A DNA stretch of 64,000 bases, taken from positions 1 to 64,000 of the forward strand of contig NZ_JONS01000017.1 in the NCBI RefSeq assembly GCF_000711965.1, read 5' to 3'. The notes under the pieces are model-generated. The model was not told where the DNA came from, ran no database searches, and saw only the letters and a program-made list of their open reading frames with translations. A program made the position numbers and the translations under genes. This DNA is from Actinomyces israelii DSM 43320. GTDB lineage: Bacteria; Actinomycetota; Actinomycetes; Actinomycetales; Actinomycetaceae. Positions 25,957 to 34,956 of this stretch are shown in pieces. How positions within the stretch are numbered: position 1 is the stretch's first letter; every line of letters begins with the position of its first letter.

Positions 25957-27056
25957 GAGCGCCTCTTCTTCCTCTTGGGCTGCGCGGATACTCCCAGGTG
26001 GTGGCCCGGGACGAGGGGGGATGCCACCGGTTCGGCGCCGAGGGCGGCCAGGACCTCCTCGTCGCCGTCCGCCTGGGCGACGCGTTCGGCGCGGGCCGCC
26101 GCGACGCGCCCCGCCTGCTCGACGACGCCCTTCTCGCGGCTGCGCAGGTCGACCAGCAGCGGCGTGGCCAGGAAGATCGAGGACAGCGTCCCCGCGATCA
26201 TGCCGATGAACAGGGTCAGCGCGATGTCCCGCAGGGTGCCCGCGCCCAGGATGAAGGCGCCCACCACCAGCAGGGAGGCGACGGGCAGAACGCCCACCAC
26301 CGAGGTGTTGATCGACCGGATGAAGGTCTGGTTGACCGCGAGATTGGCCAGCTCGGCGTAGGTGGAGCGCGTCTGCGCCTCGTAGTGCGAGGTGTTCTCG
26401 CGGATCTTGTCGAAGACGACGACCGTGTCGTACAGGGAGTACCCCAGAATGGTCAGCACGCCGATAATGGTGGCAGGGGTGACCTCGAAGCCCGAGGCCG
26501 CGTAGACGCCGACGGTGACGATGATGTCGTGGCTCAGGGCGAGCAGGGCCGCCACGGCCATCTTCCAGGTGCGGAAATAGGCCCAGATGAGGCCGCCCAC
26601 GAGCAGGAAGAAGAGCACCAGGCCGCGGATCGCCTTGTTGGTCACGTCCGCGGACCAGGTCGGGCCGATGGTGGTGGCCGACACGCCGGCCGGGTCGACG
26701 CCGTAAGCGGATGCCAGAGCCGAGGCCAGGTCGTCGAGCTGGGCCTTGTCCAGCTCATTGGCCTGAACCCGCACGGAGGACGCTCCCATGGTCGTCACGC
26801 TCGAGCCCGAGGACAGGCCCTTGTCGGCCAGGACGTCGTTGGCCGGGCTCTCGGAGGGGTCGGTCACCCCGGTGATCGTGATCTCCGAGCCGCCCTTGAA
26901 GTCGATGCCGGGGTTGAGCCCGGGCTTGACCACCAGCACGGCCGAGACGGCGACGACGAGGACGGCGATGGTGTACCACAGACGTCGTCTGGCGATGAAG
27001 GGCAGAGAGGTCCTGCCCGAGTAGAGATCGTTGCCCAGCGCGGCGAGGGAGGTCAC
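25953..27056 (-). CDS. secF: Protein export membrane protein SecF
   Basis: Works with SecD and YajC as an accessory complex of the SecYEG translocon, using the proton gradient to complete protein export. The 367-residue protein has six transmembrane segments: the first (LWYTIAVLVVAVSAVLVV) before a ~100-residue periplasmic loop, then a cluster from IRGLVLFFLLVGGLIWAYF with the typical GYSLYDTVVVFDKIREN and LTLFIGMIAGTLSSIFLATP. The C-terminal ~60 residues are basic and cytosolic, ending in KRKKRRS. GTG at 27056 sits in a GTGA that would overlap the expected secD stop. The tandem GGAAA copies just upstream lie in its ribosome-binding region. Confidence 0.95.
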   Translation of the reverse strand: MTSLAALGNDLYSGRTSLPFIARRRLWYTIAVLVVAVSAVLVVKPGLNPGIDFKGGSEITITGVTDPSESPANDVLADKGLSSGSSVTTMGASSVRVQANELDKAQLDDLASALASAYGVDPAGVSATTIGPTWSADVTNKAIRGLVLFFLLVGGLIWAYFRTWKMAVAALLALSHDIIVTVGVYAASGFEVTPATIIGVLTILGYSLYDTVVVFDKIRENTSHYEAQTRSTYAELANLAVNQTFIRSINTSVVGVLPVASLLVVGAFILGAGTLRDIALTLFIGMIAGTLSSIFLATPLLVDLRSREKGVVEQAGRVAAARAERVAQADGDEEVLAALGAEPVASPLVPGHHLGVSAQPKRKKRRS

Positions 27057-29052
27057 TTCGTCTCACCGTCCTTTCCTTTCCGGTGGCGTCCTGCGAGGCG
27101 ACGGCATCATCGTCCCCGTCGTTCTCAGCACTCGCCCTTCTGCGGGCCTCGGCCTTGCGGCGGGCCAGGGTGCCGACGGCGGAGTCGATGACGGCCTGGC
27201 GGCCCTTGCCGTAGGCGGCCAGCGAGCGCGCCCCGAGGTGCTCGGGATCCAGGCCCGACAGGCGGTGGCCCCTGCCGAAGAACGCGAAGCGCAGGATCCA
27301 CACCATCATCGGGTGGGTGAACAGGATGATGACCACCAGGTCGACCACCGTGGTCACGCCCAGGGTGAAGGCGAACCCCTGCACGCCGCCCACGGCCAGG
27401 AAGTACAGCACGACGGCGGCCAGCAGGTTGACGGTGTCGGAGACGATGATCGTCCGGCGGGCGTGCTTCCACCCCTCGTCCACGGCGGCCACCAGGGTGC
27501 GGCCGTGGCGGACCTCGTCGCGCACGCGCTCGAAGTAGATGATGAAGGAGTCCATCGTGATGCCGATGGAGATAATGAGTCCTGCCACACCCGCCAGGGA
27601 CAGGCGGTAGCCCATTGCCCAGCTCAGCAGCGCGATCGCCAGGTAGGTGGTGGCCGCCGCAATCATGAGGGAGGCGACCGCGACCACGCTCAGTCCGCGG
27701 TACTGCCAGGCGAGATAGACGATAATGAGGGCGAAGCCGATGAGCCCGGCGATCAGGCCGTTGCGCAGCTGCTCGGTTCCCAGGGTGGCGGAGATCTGCT
27801 GCTCGGACTGGACGGTGAAGCTCAGCGGCAGGGACCCGAAGGACAGCTGGTTGGCCAGCGTGTTGGCCTGCGCCTGGGTGAAGCCTCCGGTGATCTGGAC
27901 CCGGCCGTCGGTGATGGATGTGGTGACGTCCGGGTTGAACCCCGAGGCCATAATGGTCAGCCCGTCCAGCACGATGGCGAACTGGGCCTTCTCGGAGTCG
28001 TGGGACTGCGCGTTGGCCTGGCCGCCGGTGGCCGACGCCTTGTCCCGGTAGGCGATGAGGCGCTCCGAGACCGCGGCGAACTCCTCGGTGCCCTCGTCGT
28101 TGAACTCCAGGGACACGACCCACTTGTTGGTGGTCGTGCCCTGGCTGGTGGTCTCCAGGCCGGAGGCGGCGTTGGCGATGTTGGTGCCCGCGATGTCCGC
28201 GGGGCCCAGGATGTAGGCCCTGCCCGTGCCGTCCTTGGCGCAGGAGATGACGGCCTTGGTCGGGTCCTGCGTCTCGCCGGTGAGGTTGTCCGGTGCCGTG
28301 CAGTCCAGCATGTAGGCGTCGTAGATCATCTTCTCGCTGATCCACGAGTCCGAGGAGCTGTCCTCCGACGTCGCCGGCAGCGGGTCCTCGCTAATGGTCC
28401 CGTCTTGGTTGACGTCAGCGACCTGGGTGGCCACCTGCTCGGCGGTGACGGGGGTCGGCTGGGCGCTGGGCGTGGCGGCATCGGTGGGCGCCTGGCTCGC
28501 CCCCTCCTCGGCGGGGGCCTCGCTGGCCGCCTCGGTCGGCTCCTCCGCCGCGTCGCTCGGCGCGTCAGTGGGAGCCTGGCTGGCCGCGTCGGTCGGGGCC
28601 GATGAGGCGGAGGCCTGGGCGAGCCGCTGGTTGTAGCTGTCGGCGAACGCGCTCGCACTGCCCTGGATGATCCGGATGACCGGGCGGAAGTAGAGCACCG
28701 CGGAGGTGCGCACCAGCTCGAGGGTGTCCTGGCTGGGAGATCCCGGCAGCGAGACCACGATGTTCTGCCCGCCCTGGCGCGAGATCTGCGCCTCGGCGAC
28801 GCCGGAGGCGTCCACGCGCTGCCGGATGATCTCAATGGCCTGGTCGACGTCCTCATCGGTGATCTCGGAGCCGTCCGACGTCGTGGGCGTCAGAATGATC
28901 TGGGTCCCGCCCTCCAGGTCCAGCGCCAGGCCCGGAGTCATGGACGTGCGGCCGGTGGCGGCGCCGGCGTAGAGGCCGGCGAAGCCGATCACAATGATGA
29001 GAAGCAGCATCACGAGGCGGCGCCCCGGATGCTTCGTCTGCTTGGTGGACAC
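26755..29052 (-). CDS. secD: Protein export membrane protein SecD (reads through into secF; probable 3' frameshift)
   Basis: Partner of SecF. It has an N-terminal helix (LVMLLLIIVGFAGLYAGAA), the SecD motif PGLALDLEGGTQIIL, a periplasmic P1 domain containing a long Ala/Pro/Thr/Glu-rich insert of about 70 residues, and five C-terminal helices with GYRLSLAGVAGLIISIGITM and DSFIIYFERVRDEVRHGR. GTG at 29052 starts it. As sequenced, the frame does not stop at the secF start but runs 302 bases into secF, ending at 26755; the last ~110 residues are out-of-frame secF and basic nonsense. A tandem GGAAAGGAAA (minus strand, 27071-27081) accounts for it: with one copy, the protein would end ATGKDGETK with its TGA (27055-27053) overlapping the secF GTG. 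Confidence 0.93.
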   Translation of the reverse strand: MSTKQTKHPGRRLVMLLLIIVIGFAGLYAGAATGRTSMTPGLALDLEGGTQIILTPTTSDGSEITDEDVDQAIEIIRQRVDASGVAEAQISRQGGQNIVVSLPGSPSQDTLELVRTSAVLYFRPVIRIIQGSASAFADSYNQRLAQASASSAPTDAASQAPTDAPSDAAEEPTEAASEAPAEEGASQAPTDAATPSAQPTPVTAEQVATQVADVNQDGTISEDPLPATSEDSSSDSWISEKMIYDAYMLDCTAPDNLTGETQDPTKAVISCAKDGTGRAYILGPADIAGTNIANAASGLETTSQGTTTNKWVVSLEFNDEGTEEFAAVSERLIAYRDKASATGGQANAQSHDSEKAQFAIVLDGLTIMASGFNPDVTTSITDGRVQITGGFTQAQANTLANQLSFGSLPLSFTVQSEQQISATLGTEQLRNGLIAGLIGFALIIVYLAWQYRGLSVVAVASLMIAAATTYLAIALLSWAMGYRLSLAGVAGLIISIGITMDSFIIYFERVRDEVRHGRTLVAAVDEGWKHARRTIIVSDTVNLLAAVVLYFLAVGGVQGFAFTLGVTTVVDLVVIILFTHPMMVWILRFAFFGRGHRLSGLDPEHLGARSLAAYGKGRQAVIDSAVGTLARRKAEARRRASAENDGDDDAVASQDATGKERTVRRSDLPRRAGQRSLLGQDLSALHRQTTSVVHHRRPRRRRLGRAGGQARAQPRHRLQGRLGDHDHRGDRPLREPGQRRPGRQGPVLGLERDDHGSVLRAGSGQ

Positions 29053-29113
29053 GCGGTCCCTTCCTCAGGAGATGGTGCGGCTGGCGCCGCTCAGTCAGAT
29101 GTGTCTGGACGTC

Positions 29114-29551
29114 TCAGGCCCGGGAGCGCTCGTCGTCGGCGTCCGCCGCGCCGTCGGCCGCGGGGGCTGCGCCAGTTGAGCCGGCTGCTCCGTCCCCGCC
29201 CTCCTCGTCGGCCCGGGTGCCGGCCCCGTCGTCGGGCGCCTCGCCGTCCTCGGCCTCGGAGCCCTCGGGATCGGTGGCGAAGGGCGGCTCCTCCGCGCCG
29301 ACGATCGAGGCCTTGGCCCACAGGGACTCATCGCCCAGTGGCGTGGCAAGAGTCACGACGTCGCCGCTGACCTCGACCACGGTGCCGTAGAAGCCGGCGC
29401 GCGTGCGCACCCAGTTCCCGGGTACAAGCGCCTCGTTGGTGCGGCGCTCCTGCTCGGCGAGCATCTTCTTCTGCTGCGAGCGCGAGAAACGCGACAGGCC
29501 CCAGAAGGCGAGCACCATAACGGCGAGCATGATAAGCATCTGTGGATTCAT
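29114..29551 (-). CDS. yajC: Preprotein translocase subunit YajC
   Basis: Small membrane subunit of the SecDF-YajC complex. The 145-residue protein begins with one transmembrane helix (MLIMLAVMVLAFWGLSRF), then the conserved QQKKMLAEQERRTNEALVPG and GNWVRTRAGFYGTVVEVSGD. The last ~60 residues are an acidic, Ala/Gly/Asp-rich tail, longer than in E. coli YajC and common in actinobacteria. ATG at 29551 follows GGAAGTCGCCTCC. It is 61 bases upstream of secD on the same strand, with a 145-base gap to ruvB that may hold a promoter. Confidence 0.94.
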   Translation of the reverse strand: MNPQMLIMLAVMVLAFWGLSRFSRSQQKKMLAEQERRTNEALVPGNWVRTRAGFYGTVVEVSGDVVTLATPLGDESLWAKASIVGAEEPPFATDPEGSEAEDGEAPDDGAGTRADEEGGDGAAGSTGAAPAADGAADADDERSRA

Positions 29552-29696
29552 GGAGGCGACTTCCGTTCAAGAGATCCTCTGGCGAAGAGGAACGACCGTG
29601 CAGAGTCTAGGCCACCTGCCGACACCTGTGCGTGTGAGACGTGACCGCCGCGATGATCACGGGTCGGTTCCGCCATACGGCACCGGCGCGCCCGGC

Positions 29697-30770
29697 TCAG
29701 GTGAACAGGAGCCCGGCATCGGGGGTGCTCATGCCCAGGTGCTTGTAGGCGGCCGGCGTGGCCATGCGGCCCCGGGGCGTGCGCACGATCAGTCCCTCGC
29801 GGAAGAGGAAGGGCTCGGCCACCGTCTCGATGGTCTCGGGCTCCTCCCCCACGCTGACCGCCAGCGTCGTCAGGCCCACCGGGTTGCCGGAGAAGCGGGA
29901 GCACAGGGCGTGAAGCACCGAGCGGTCCAGGCGGTCCAGGCCCAGGGCGTCCACCTCGAAGACCTTCAGGGCGCCGCGGGCCGCCCGCAGGTCCAGGCGC
30001 CCGGGCGTGCCGTGCACCTCCGCCCAGTCCTGGACGCGGCGCAGCAGGCGGTTGGCGATGCGGGGCGTGCCGCGCGAGCGGCGGGCCAGCTCCTGGGCCG
30101 CCTCGTCCTCGATGGCCACGCCCAGCAGCCCGGCGGAGCGCAGGATGATGCGGACCAGGTCGGCCGGGTCGTAGTACTCCAGGTGGCCGGTGAAGCCGAA
30201 GCGGTCGCGCAGCGGCGCCGGCAGCAGACCCGCGCGGGTGGTCGCGCCGACGACCGTGAAGACGGGCAGTGTCAGCGGGATGGAGGTCGCGCCCGGCCCC
30301 TTGCCCACGACGATATCGACCCGGTAGTCCTCCATGGCCAGGTAGAGCATCTCCTCGGCGGTGCGGGCCAGGCGGTGGATCTCGTCGATGAACAGCACGT
30401 CGCCCTTCTCCAGGGATGACAGGATGGCGGCCAGGTCGCCGGCGTGCTGGATGGCGGGGCCGGAGGTCAGGCGCAGGGAGCCCGCGACCTCGGCGGCGAT
30501 GATCATGGCCAGGGTCGTCTTGCCCAGGCCGGGCGGCCCCGACAGCAGGACGTGGTCGGGAGGGTCGCCGCGCGCCAGGGCGGCGCGCAGCACGACCGAG
30601 AGCTGGTCGCGCACGACCTGCTGGCCCACGAAGTCCTCCAGGCGCTTGGGGCGCAGGGCCGCCTCGGCGGCGCGCTCGACGTCGTCGGCGCCGCCCGTCA
30701 CGAGCCGGTTCGGGCCCTTCCCCGGCGCGGACGCCCCGGACGACGCAGAAGACTCAGAAGACTCAGCCAC
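29697..30770 (-). CDS. ruvB: Holliday junction branch migration ATPase RuvB
   Basis: Hexameric motor that drives branch migration with RuvA. The 357-residue AAA+ protein has Walker A GPPGLGKT near residue 80, Walker [12 protein letters not shown], sensor 1 GATTRAGLL, and the C-terminal winged helix ([21 protein letters not shown]). GTG at 30770 with GGGAGG seven bases upstream; it overlaps the end of ruvA by 8 bases. The N-terminal ~25 residues are Ser/Ala-rich and variable, as usual. Confidence 0.98.
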   Translation of the reverse strand: MAESSESSASSGASAPGKGPNRLVTGGADDVERAAEAALRPKRLEDFVGQQVVRDQLSVVLRAALARGDPPDHVLLSGPPGLGKTTLAMIIAAEVAGSLRLTSGPAIQHAGDLAAILSSLEKGDVLFIDEIHRLARTAEEMLYLAMEDYRVDIVVGKGPGATSIPLTLPVFTVVGATTRAGLLPAPLRDRFGFTGHLEYYDPADLVRIILRSAGLLGVAIEDEAAQELARRSRGTPRIANRLLRRVQDWAEVHGTPGRLDLRAARGALKVFEVDALGLDRLDRSVLHALCSRFSGNPVGLTTLAVSVGEEPETIETVAEPFLFREGLIVRTPRGRMATPAAYKHLGMSTPDAGLLFT

Positions 30771-31383
30771 GGCCGCCTCCCAGTCGGCGCAGGGAGGCGC
30801 GCAGCAGCTCGGGCACGCTCGGTTCGGCCCCCTGCTCCGAGCGCTCCAGCTCGACGGCGGCCACGGCCCGGGCCGCGATCGCCTCGTTCCACCCGAGCTG
30901 GACCAGGGCGCCGACGACGTCCGGGTTCGGCTGCTTCGCGCCGGCCGCCGGGACGGTCGCGGGCGCGGGCTCCTCGCCGGCGGGGGCGCCGAGCTTGTCG
31001 CCGACGTCGATCATGACGCGCTGCGCCCCCTTGGGCCCCAGGCCCGGCACGCGCGTGAGCGCGGCGACGTCCTGGTCGGCGATGGCCCTGCGCAGGGCGT
31101 CTGGGGTGTGGACCGCGAGCACGGCCAGGGCCAGCTTGGCGCCCACGCCCTTGGCCCCCAGCAGCACGCGGAAGCAGCGGCGCTCGTCGGCGTCGGCGAA
31201 GCCGAACAGGGTCAGTGAGTCCTCGCGGACGACGAGCTCGGTGTGGACGGAGCCCTCCTGGCCGGTGCGCAGCCCGGCCAGGGTGGCGGGCGTGGCCTGG
31301 AAGGCCATGCCGACGCCGCCGACCTCGATGACCGCCCCGGTCAGGGAGACCTCGAGGACGGTTCCGCGCAGTGAGGCGATCAT
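30763..31383 (-). CDS. ruvA: Holliday junction DNA helicase subunit RuvA
   Basis: Binds the four-way junction and loads RuvB. The 206-residue protein has the OB-fold N-terminus ([20 protein letters not shown]), tandem helix-hairpin-helix motifs ([10 protein letters not shown] and [20 protein letters not shown]), an Ala/Pro linker and domain III ([20 protein letters not shown]) that contacts RuvB. ATG at 31383 is preceded by AAGGAG at good spacing; the frame is open 37 codons further upstream but that part includes a repeat and is not RuvA-like. Order ruvC-ruvA-ruvB is conserved. Confidence 0.97.
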   Translation of the reverse strand: MIASLRGTVLEVSLTGAVIEVGGVGMAFQATPATLAGLRTGQEGSVHTELVVREDSLTLFGFADADERRCFRVLLGAKGVGAKLALAVLAVHTPDALRRAIADQDVAALTRVPGLGPKGAQRVMIDVGDKLGAPAGEEPAPATVPAAGAKQPNPDVVGALVQLGWNEAIAARAVAAVELERSEQGAEPSVPELLRASLRRLGGGRG

Positions 31384-31470
31384 GCGGGTGAGCTCCTTGG
31401 GTAGCGGTGGATCGAACGCCTGTTCACAGGATAGCAGTGGGCGGGCGGCCAGTCCGCGGGCGCCGGTGCG

Positions 31471-31512
31471 CACGCAGTCCGCCGTGTCACGCACGCAGTC
31501 CGCCGTGTCACG
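31471..31512. repeat. 21-bp perfect tandem duplication between ruvC and ruvA
   Basis: Two identical 21-bp units (31471-31491 and 31492-31512), one overlapping the ruvC stop codon. They enlarge the ruvC-ruvA gap. The unit contains short inverted words (CACG...CGTG). A single ancestral unit that duplicated by slippage is the simplest reading; no function is evident. Confidence 0.85.
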
Positions 31513-32182
31513 TCGGTCTCCGCCGGTACCGGGGGTCGACGGCGCCGGTGCGCCGGGCGGCGGCCTGCGCGGACGCCCACTTCTGCTGGGCGGGTGTGCG
31601 CGCCGAGGCCCGCACCGAGCCGCCGGCCGAGACCATCTCGGTCGCCCCGTCCACGCCCGTGCCTCCCCCGCGCCAGCCGTGGCAGATCGCCTGGGCGACG
31701 GCGTCGGCGGTGTCGGCCGGCCTGGGGGCCTCGGCCAGCCCCAGGATCCGCTGGACCATCGCCTGGACCTGCGACTTGGAGGCGGTGCCCGAGCCGGTGA
31801 CCGCGGCCTTGGCCTCGCTGGGCGTGTGCTGGGCGACCTCCAGGCCCGCCCGGGCCCCGGCCACCATGACCACGCCCATGACCTGGGCGACCGTGATGAC
31901 CGAGCGCAGGTTGTCCTGGGCGAAGACGCGCTCGACGGACACGGCCGTCGGGCCGAGGCGGGCGATCCAGTCCTCGATCGCCTCTCCGATCGCGAGCAGG
32001 CGCAGCTCGGGGCTCTGCGAGGTCGGTGTGCGCACGACCCCCGCCTCCACGAGCCGTGCTCGACGACGGGGGTCGATGTCCACGCAGCCCAGGCCGCAGC
32101 GGGTCAGGCCGGGGTCCACCCCGAGCACCCGTTGCTGGGCGACGGCGGCATGCGCGGAGGCGGGGCGGGTGGCGGGGCTCAC
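31508..32182 (-). CDS. ruvC: Holliday junction endonuclease RuvC
   Basis: Cleaves Holliday junctions in homologous recombination. All four catalytic acidic residues are visible: Asp23 ([10 protein letters not shown]), Glu84 ([10 protein letters not shown]), Asp157 and Asp160 ([10 protein letters not shown]). The first ~15 and last ~40 residues are low-complexity extensions, giving 224 residues against about 170-190 for the core. GTG at 32182 overlaps the yebC stop (GTGA), so the two are translationally coupled. Confidence 0.96.
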   Translation of the reverse strand: MSPATRPASAHAAVAQQRVLGVDPGLTRCGLGCVDIDPRRRARLVEAGVVRTPTSQSPELRLLAIGEAIEDWIARLGPTAVSVERVFAQDNLRSVITVAQVMGVVMVAGARAGLEVAQHTPSEAKAAVTGSGTASKSQVQAMVQRILGLAEAPRPADTADAVAQAICHGWRGGGTGVDGATEMVSAGGSVRASARTPAQQKWASAQAAARRTGAVDPRYRRRPT

Positions 32183-32937
32183 TCGTCGTCGAGCTGGGCG
32201 GCGACCCCGGCGGGGATGTCCACCGAGGTGAAGACGTTCTGGACGTCGTCGAGGTCCTCCAGGGCGTCGACGAGCCGCAGGACCCTGCGGGCGCCCTCGA
32301 GGTCGACCTCCACCTTGGTGGCGGCGATGAACTGGGACTCGGCGGAGTCGTACTCCATGCCCGCCTCGGTCACGGCGCTGCGCACGGCGACGAGGTCGGA
32401 GGGGTCGCTGATGACCTCGAAGGACTCCGGGCCCTCGAGGACCTCCTCGGCACCGGCGTCCAGGACGGCCATGAGGATCGTGTCCTCGTCAACGCCGTCG
32501 GCCTTGGCGATCTCGACCACGCCCTTGCGGGAGAAGTTGTAGGCCACGGACCCGGGGTCGGCCAGGCTGCCGCCGGTGCGGGTGAAGGCGACGCGGACGT
32601 CGGAGGCGGCGCGGTTGCGGTTGTCGGTGAGGCACTCCACCAGGAAGGCCACGCCGGCCGGCCCGTAGCCCTCGTACATAATGGTCTGCCAGTCGGCGCC
32701 GCCAGCCTCTTCGCCGCTGCCGCGCTTGACGGCGCGGGTGATGTTGTCGGCGGGCACGGAGTTCTTCCTGGCCTTCTGGATGGCGTCGAAGAGCGTCGGG
32801 TTACCGGCGGGGTCGGCGCCGCCGGTGCGCGCGGCGACCTCGATGTTCTTGATCAGGCGGGCGAACAGCTTGCCGCGCTTGGCGTCGATGGCGGCCTTCT
32901 TGTGCTTGGTGGTGGCCCACTTGGAGTGTCCCGACAT
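32179..32937 (-). CDS. yebC: YebC/PmpR family protein
   Basis: A 252-residue member of the YebC family ([20 protein letters not shown], then [20 protein letters not shown] and [20 protein letters not shown]). Family members have been described as transcription regulators and, more recently, as factors helping ribosomes at proline-rich stretches; which applies here is not shown. It starts the yebC-ruvCAB unit: a strong hairpin lies just upstream, separating it from the NUDIX gene, and the ATG at 32937 follows AGGAGAACAC. Confidence 0.97.
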   Translation of the reverse strand: MSGHSKWATTKHKKAAIDAKRGKLFARLIKNIEVAARTGGADPAGNPTLFDAIQKARKNSVPADNITRAVKRGSGEEAGGADWQTIMYEGYGPAGVAFLVECLTDNRNRAASDVRVAFTRTGGSLADPGSVAYNFSRKGVVEIAKADGVDEDTILMAVLDAGAEEVLEGPESFEVISDPSDLVAVRSAVTEAGMEYDSAESQFIAATKVEVDLEGARRVLRLVDALEDLDDVQNVFTSVDIPAGVAAQLDDE

Positions 32938-32993
32938 GTGTTCTCCTGGGTGTCGATCCGTGTACGCGTCCCGGGCGGGGACGCCACGCTGCG

Positions 32994-33018
32994 GCCGCGG
33001 GCCGACACGGCCCGCGGC
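32994..33018 (-). terminator. 11-bp perfect hairpin ending the PIM/envelope operon
   Basis: GCCGCGGGCCG (32994-33004) and CGGCCCGCGGC (33008-33018) pair perfectly around ACA, 38 bases beyond the NUDIX stop and 57 bases before the yebC start. It splits the long minus-strand array into two transcription units. Confidence 0.55.
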
Positions 33019-33055
33019 AGAACCTCGGACATCCTAACGCCGTCCGCTCCCGCGC

Positions 33056-33724
33056 TCAGGCATCGCCCTCCTCGCGGATGGTGAGCACCGTCCCGTCCCA
33101 CCCGGGCAGCAGCCGCCGGGCCAGCTCCGGCAGGGCCTGCGGGTAGACGGTCAGACCCGCCCCGACGGCGGCGTCGAGCTCATCGAGGGGCCACCAGCGC
33201 AGCGAGTCGAGGACGTCGCGCTCCAGCGGGGTCCACCCGCTGCGGTCCATCTGGCCGTCCCGGCCGCGTGCGGCATCGGCGCGCGCGGCCGCCTCGGCGT
33301 CAAGCCTGACGAGGTAGAACAGCTCCTCCTGACGGCAGGTGACCAGGTTGAAGGCGAAGTGCGCGCTCCGCTCGACCACAGGCCCCTCCAGGGCGGCGGC
33401 GCTCAGGCGGATGCCGGTCTCCTCGGCCAGCTCGCGCAGCGCCCCCTGCACCGGGCTCTCGCCCGGCCTGAGGCCGCCTCCGGGCGTGAAGGCCCAGGAG
33501 CGCCCGGCGTCGGCGAAGTCGTGCCCGACCGCGAGCAGCACCGCCGGGGCGGGGTCCTCCCGCAGGGCGATGACGCGGGCGGCGCGGCGAGCCGGCAGGC
33601 CCTCGTCGTTGAGGGCCCACTCGTCGGGGTCGATGAGCTCGCGCCAGTTCTCCGGGACGCGGCGCCGGTCCCGGCCGTCGGCGGCCGGGACCGGCGCAGG
33701 GCCCTCTGCCGGGATCGGGGTCAT
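33056..33724 (-). CDS. NUDIX hydrolase
   Basis: Hydrolyses a nucleoside diphosphate linked to another moiety. The full NUDIX box is present: GGGLRPGESPVQGALRELAEE followed by TGIRL, matching G-x5-E-x7-R-E-x2-E-E-x-G-U. The protein is 222 residues, with an N-terminal WRELIDPDEWALNDEGLPARR that is a recurring start in actinobacterial NUDIX proteins of this locus and a WxPLERDVLDSLRWWPLDEL tail. ATG at 33724 lies 14 bases after the PrsW stop, so it is the last gene of that operon. Substrate not predictable. Confidence 0.92.
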   Translation of the reverse strand: MTPIPAEGPAPVPAADGRDRRRVPENWRELIDPDEWALNDEGLPARRAARVIALREDPAPAVLLAVGHDFADAGRSWAFTPGGGLRPGESPVQGALRELAEETGIRLSAAALEGPVVERSAHFAFNLVTCRQEELFYLVRLDAEAAARADAARGRDGQMDRSGWTPLERDVLDSLRWWPLDELDAAVGAGLTVYPQALPELARRLLPGWDGTVLTIREEGDA

Positions 33725-33738
33725 GGTCGGGGCGGCGC

Positions 33739-34956
33739 TCAGGCCTGACCGGTGAAGATGCGCCGTGATGACGACATCGTCTCCAGCAGGGACGCCTCCT
33801 GGGCTGCGAAGTCGGCCTCGGCGTGCCCGTCGAGCGCCTGCTGGCGCAGCTGCGCCAGGGCGGCGGACGCCTTCAGGAATCCCCTCATGGCGTCGAGCGC
33901 CCGCGGCCCCTGGCTCCTGGCCCACCGTCTGGCCGCCGCGCGCCCCGAGCCGGTGGTGAGCATGGTGATCTCGGCGGGGCTGTACCACCCGGCCCGGTGG
34001 TAGTCGTACAGGCGGGCGCGCATGGTCATGCGCTCGCTCCACCGCAGCCAGACGACCACGCCGACCCAGGCCATGAACAGGGGCACCTCGACGAGGAAGT
34101 AGAGGATGAAGGCCTGGCTGACGATCCCGTTCCAGAAGGCGTGCAGCACGATCGCGCACGCCAGGCCGATCGGCGTCATCCAGATCCAGGCCAGTGAGGA
34201 GCGCATGCGCGCGCTCGCACCGATGGCGAGCCCCGTGCAGGCGGTGAAGGTCACGTGCACGAACGGCGACAGGATGCCGCGCATCAGGAAGGTGGCGGCA
34301 ATCTGGTCCCAGTACCTCACGAAGTACGAGATGTTCTCGGCGAAGGCGAAGCCCGCTGCAACGACGCACGCGTAGACGACGCCGTCCACGGGCCCGTTGA
34401 AGGTGCGTCGCCAGATCAGGAAGATGATGAGCACGCCCAGGGCCTTGGTGGACTCCTCGACAATGGGCGCCGAGACGACCGCGGAGAAGAGCTCCGTCCC
34501 CGAACGGCTGCCGGTGGAGGATGCCACCAGGAGGGACGCCGACGTGTTGACCACCAGCGAGACCACCGCGGCCACGCCCGATCCCCACAGGAAGGCGGCG
34601 ACCAGGACGCCCGGCGGCTCGGGCTCCCACCTGTCGATCCACCAGACCGTTCCCAGGACGATGAGCAGCGGAACGAGCGCCAGCGCCACGGCGACCCACG
34701 TCCTCTGGGTCGCGAGCTGCGACGACTTCATGGCCGAGAGGTAGACGACACCGAGCATGGCGAGCAGGCCCACGCCTCCGAGCGCGCTGAGCACGATGGT
34801 GGCGATGCGGCCGCGGCGGCGCGCCGAGGCGACCTGCGGGGTCCACTCGACCGACAGCGGCCTGCTCCCCGCGCTCAGCGCCACCTCCGGGTAGGCCGAG
34901 CGTCGGTAGCCGGCGCGCGGGGACCAGCCGTTGGCGGGGGACGTGGGCATGCTCAT
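33739..34956 (-). CDS. PrsW-family intramembrane glutamic protease
   Basis: A 405-residue membrane protein with about eight helices. PrsW-family motifs are clear: APIVEESTKALGVL (the catalytic Glu pair at 167-168), FAFAENISYFVRYW and FVHVTFTACTGLAIG, then LHAFWN. In Bacillus PrsW cleaves an anti-sigma factor; in actinobacteria the target is generally unknown, and no anti-sigma gene is adjacent here. The C-terminal ~110 residues are cytosolic and helical. The start ATG 34956 overlaps the LemA-like stop by 4 bases (ATGA). Confidence 0.92.
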   Translation of the reverse strand: MSMPTSPANGWSPRAGYRRSAYPEVALSAGSRPLSVEWTPQVASARRRGRIATIVLSALGGVGLLAMLGVVYLSAMKSSQLATQRTWVAVALALVPLLIVLGTVWWIDRWEPEPPGVLVAAFLWGSGVAAVVSLVVNTSASLLVASSTGSRSGTELFSAVVSAPIVEESTKALGVLIIFLIWRRTFNGPVDGVVYACVVAAGFAFAENISYFVRYWDQIAATFLMRGILSPFVHVTFTACTGLAIGASARMRSSLAWIWMTPIGLACAIVLHAFWNGIVSQAFILYFLVEVPLFMAWVGVVVWLRWSERMTMRARLYDYHRAGWYSPAEITMLTTGSGRAAARRWARSQGPRALDAMRGFLKASAALAQLRQQALDGHAEADFAAQEASLLETMSSSRRIFTGQA

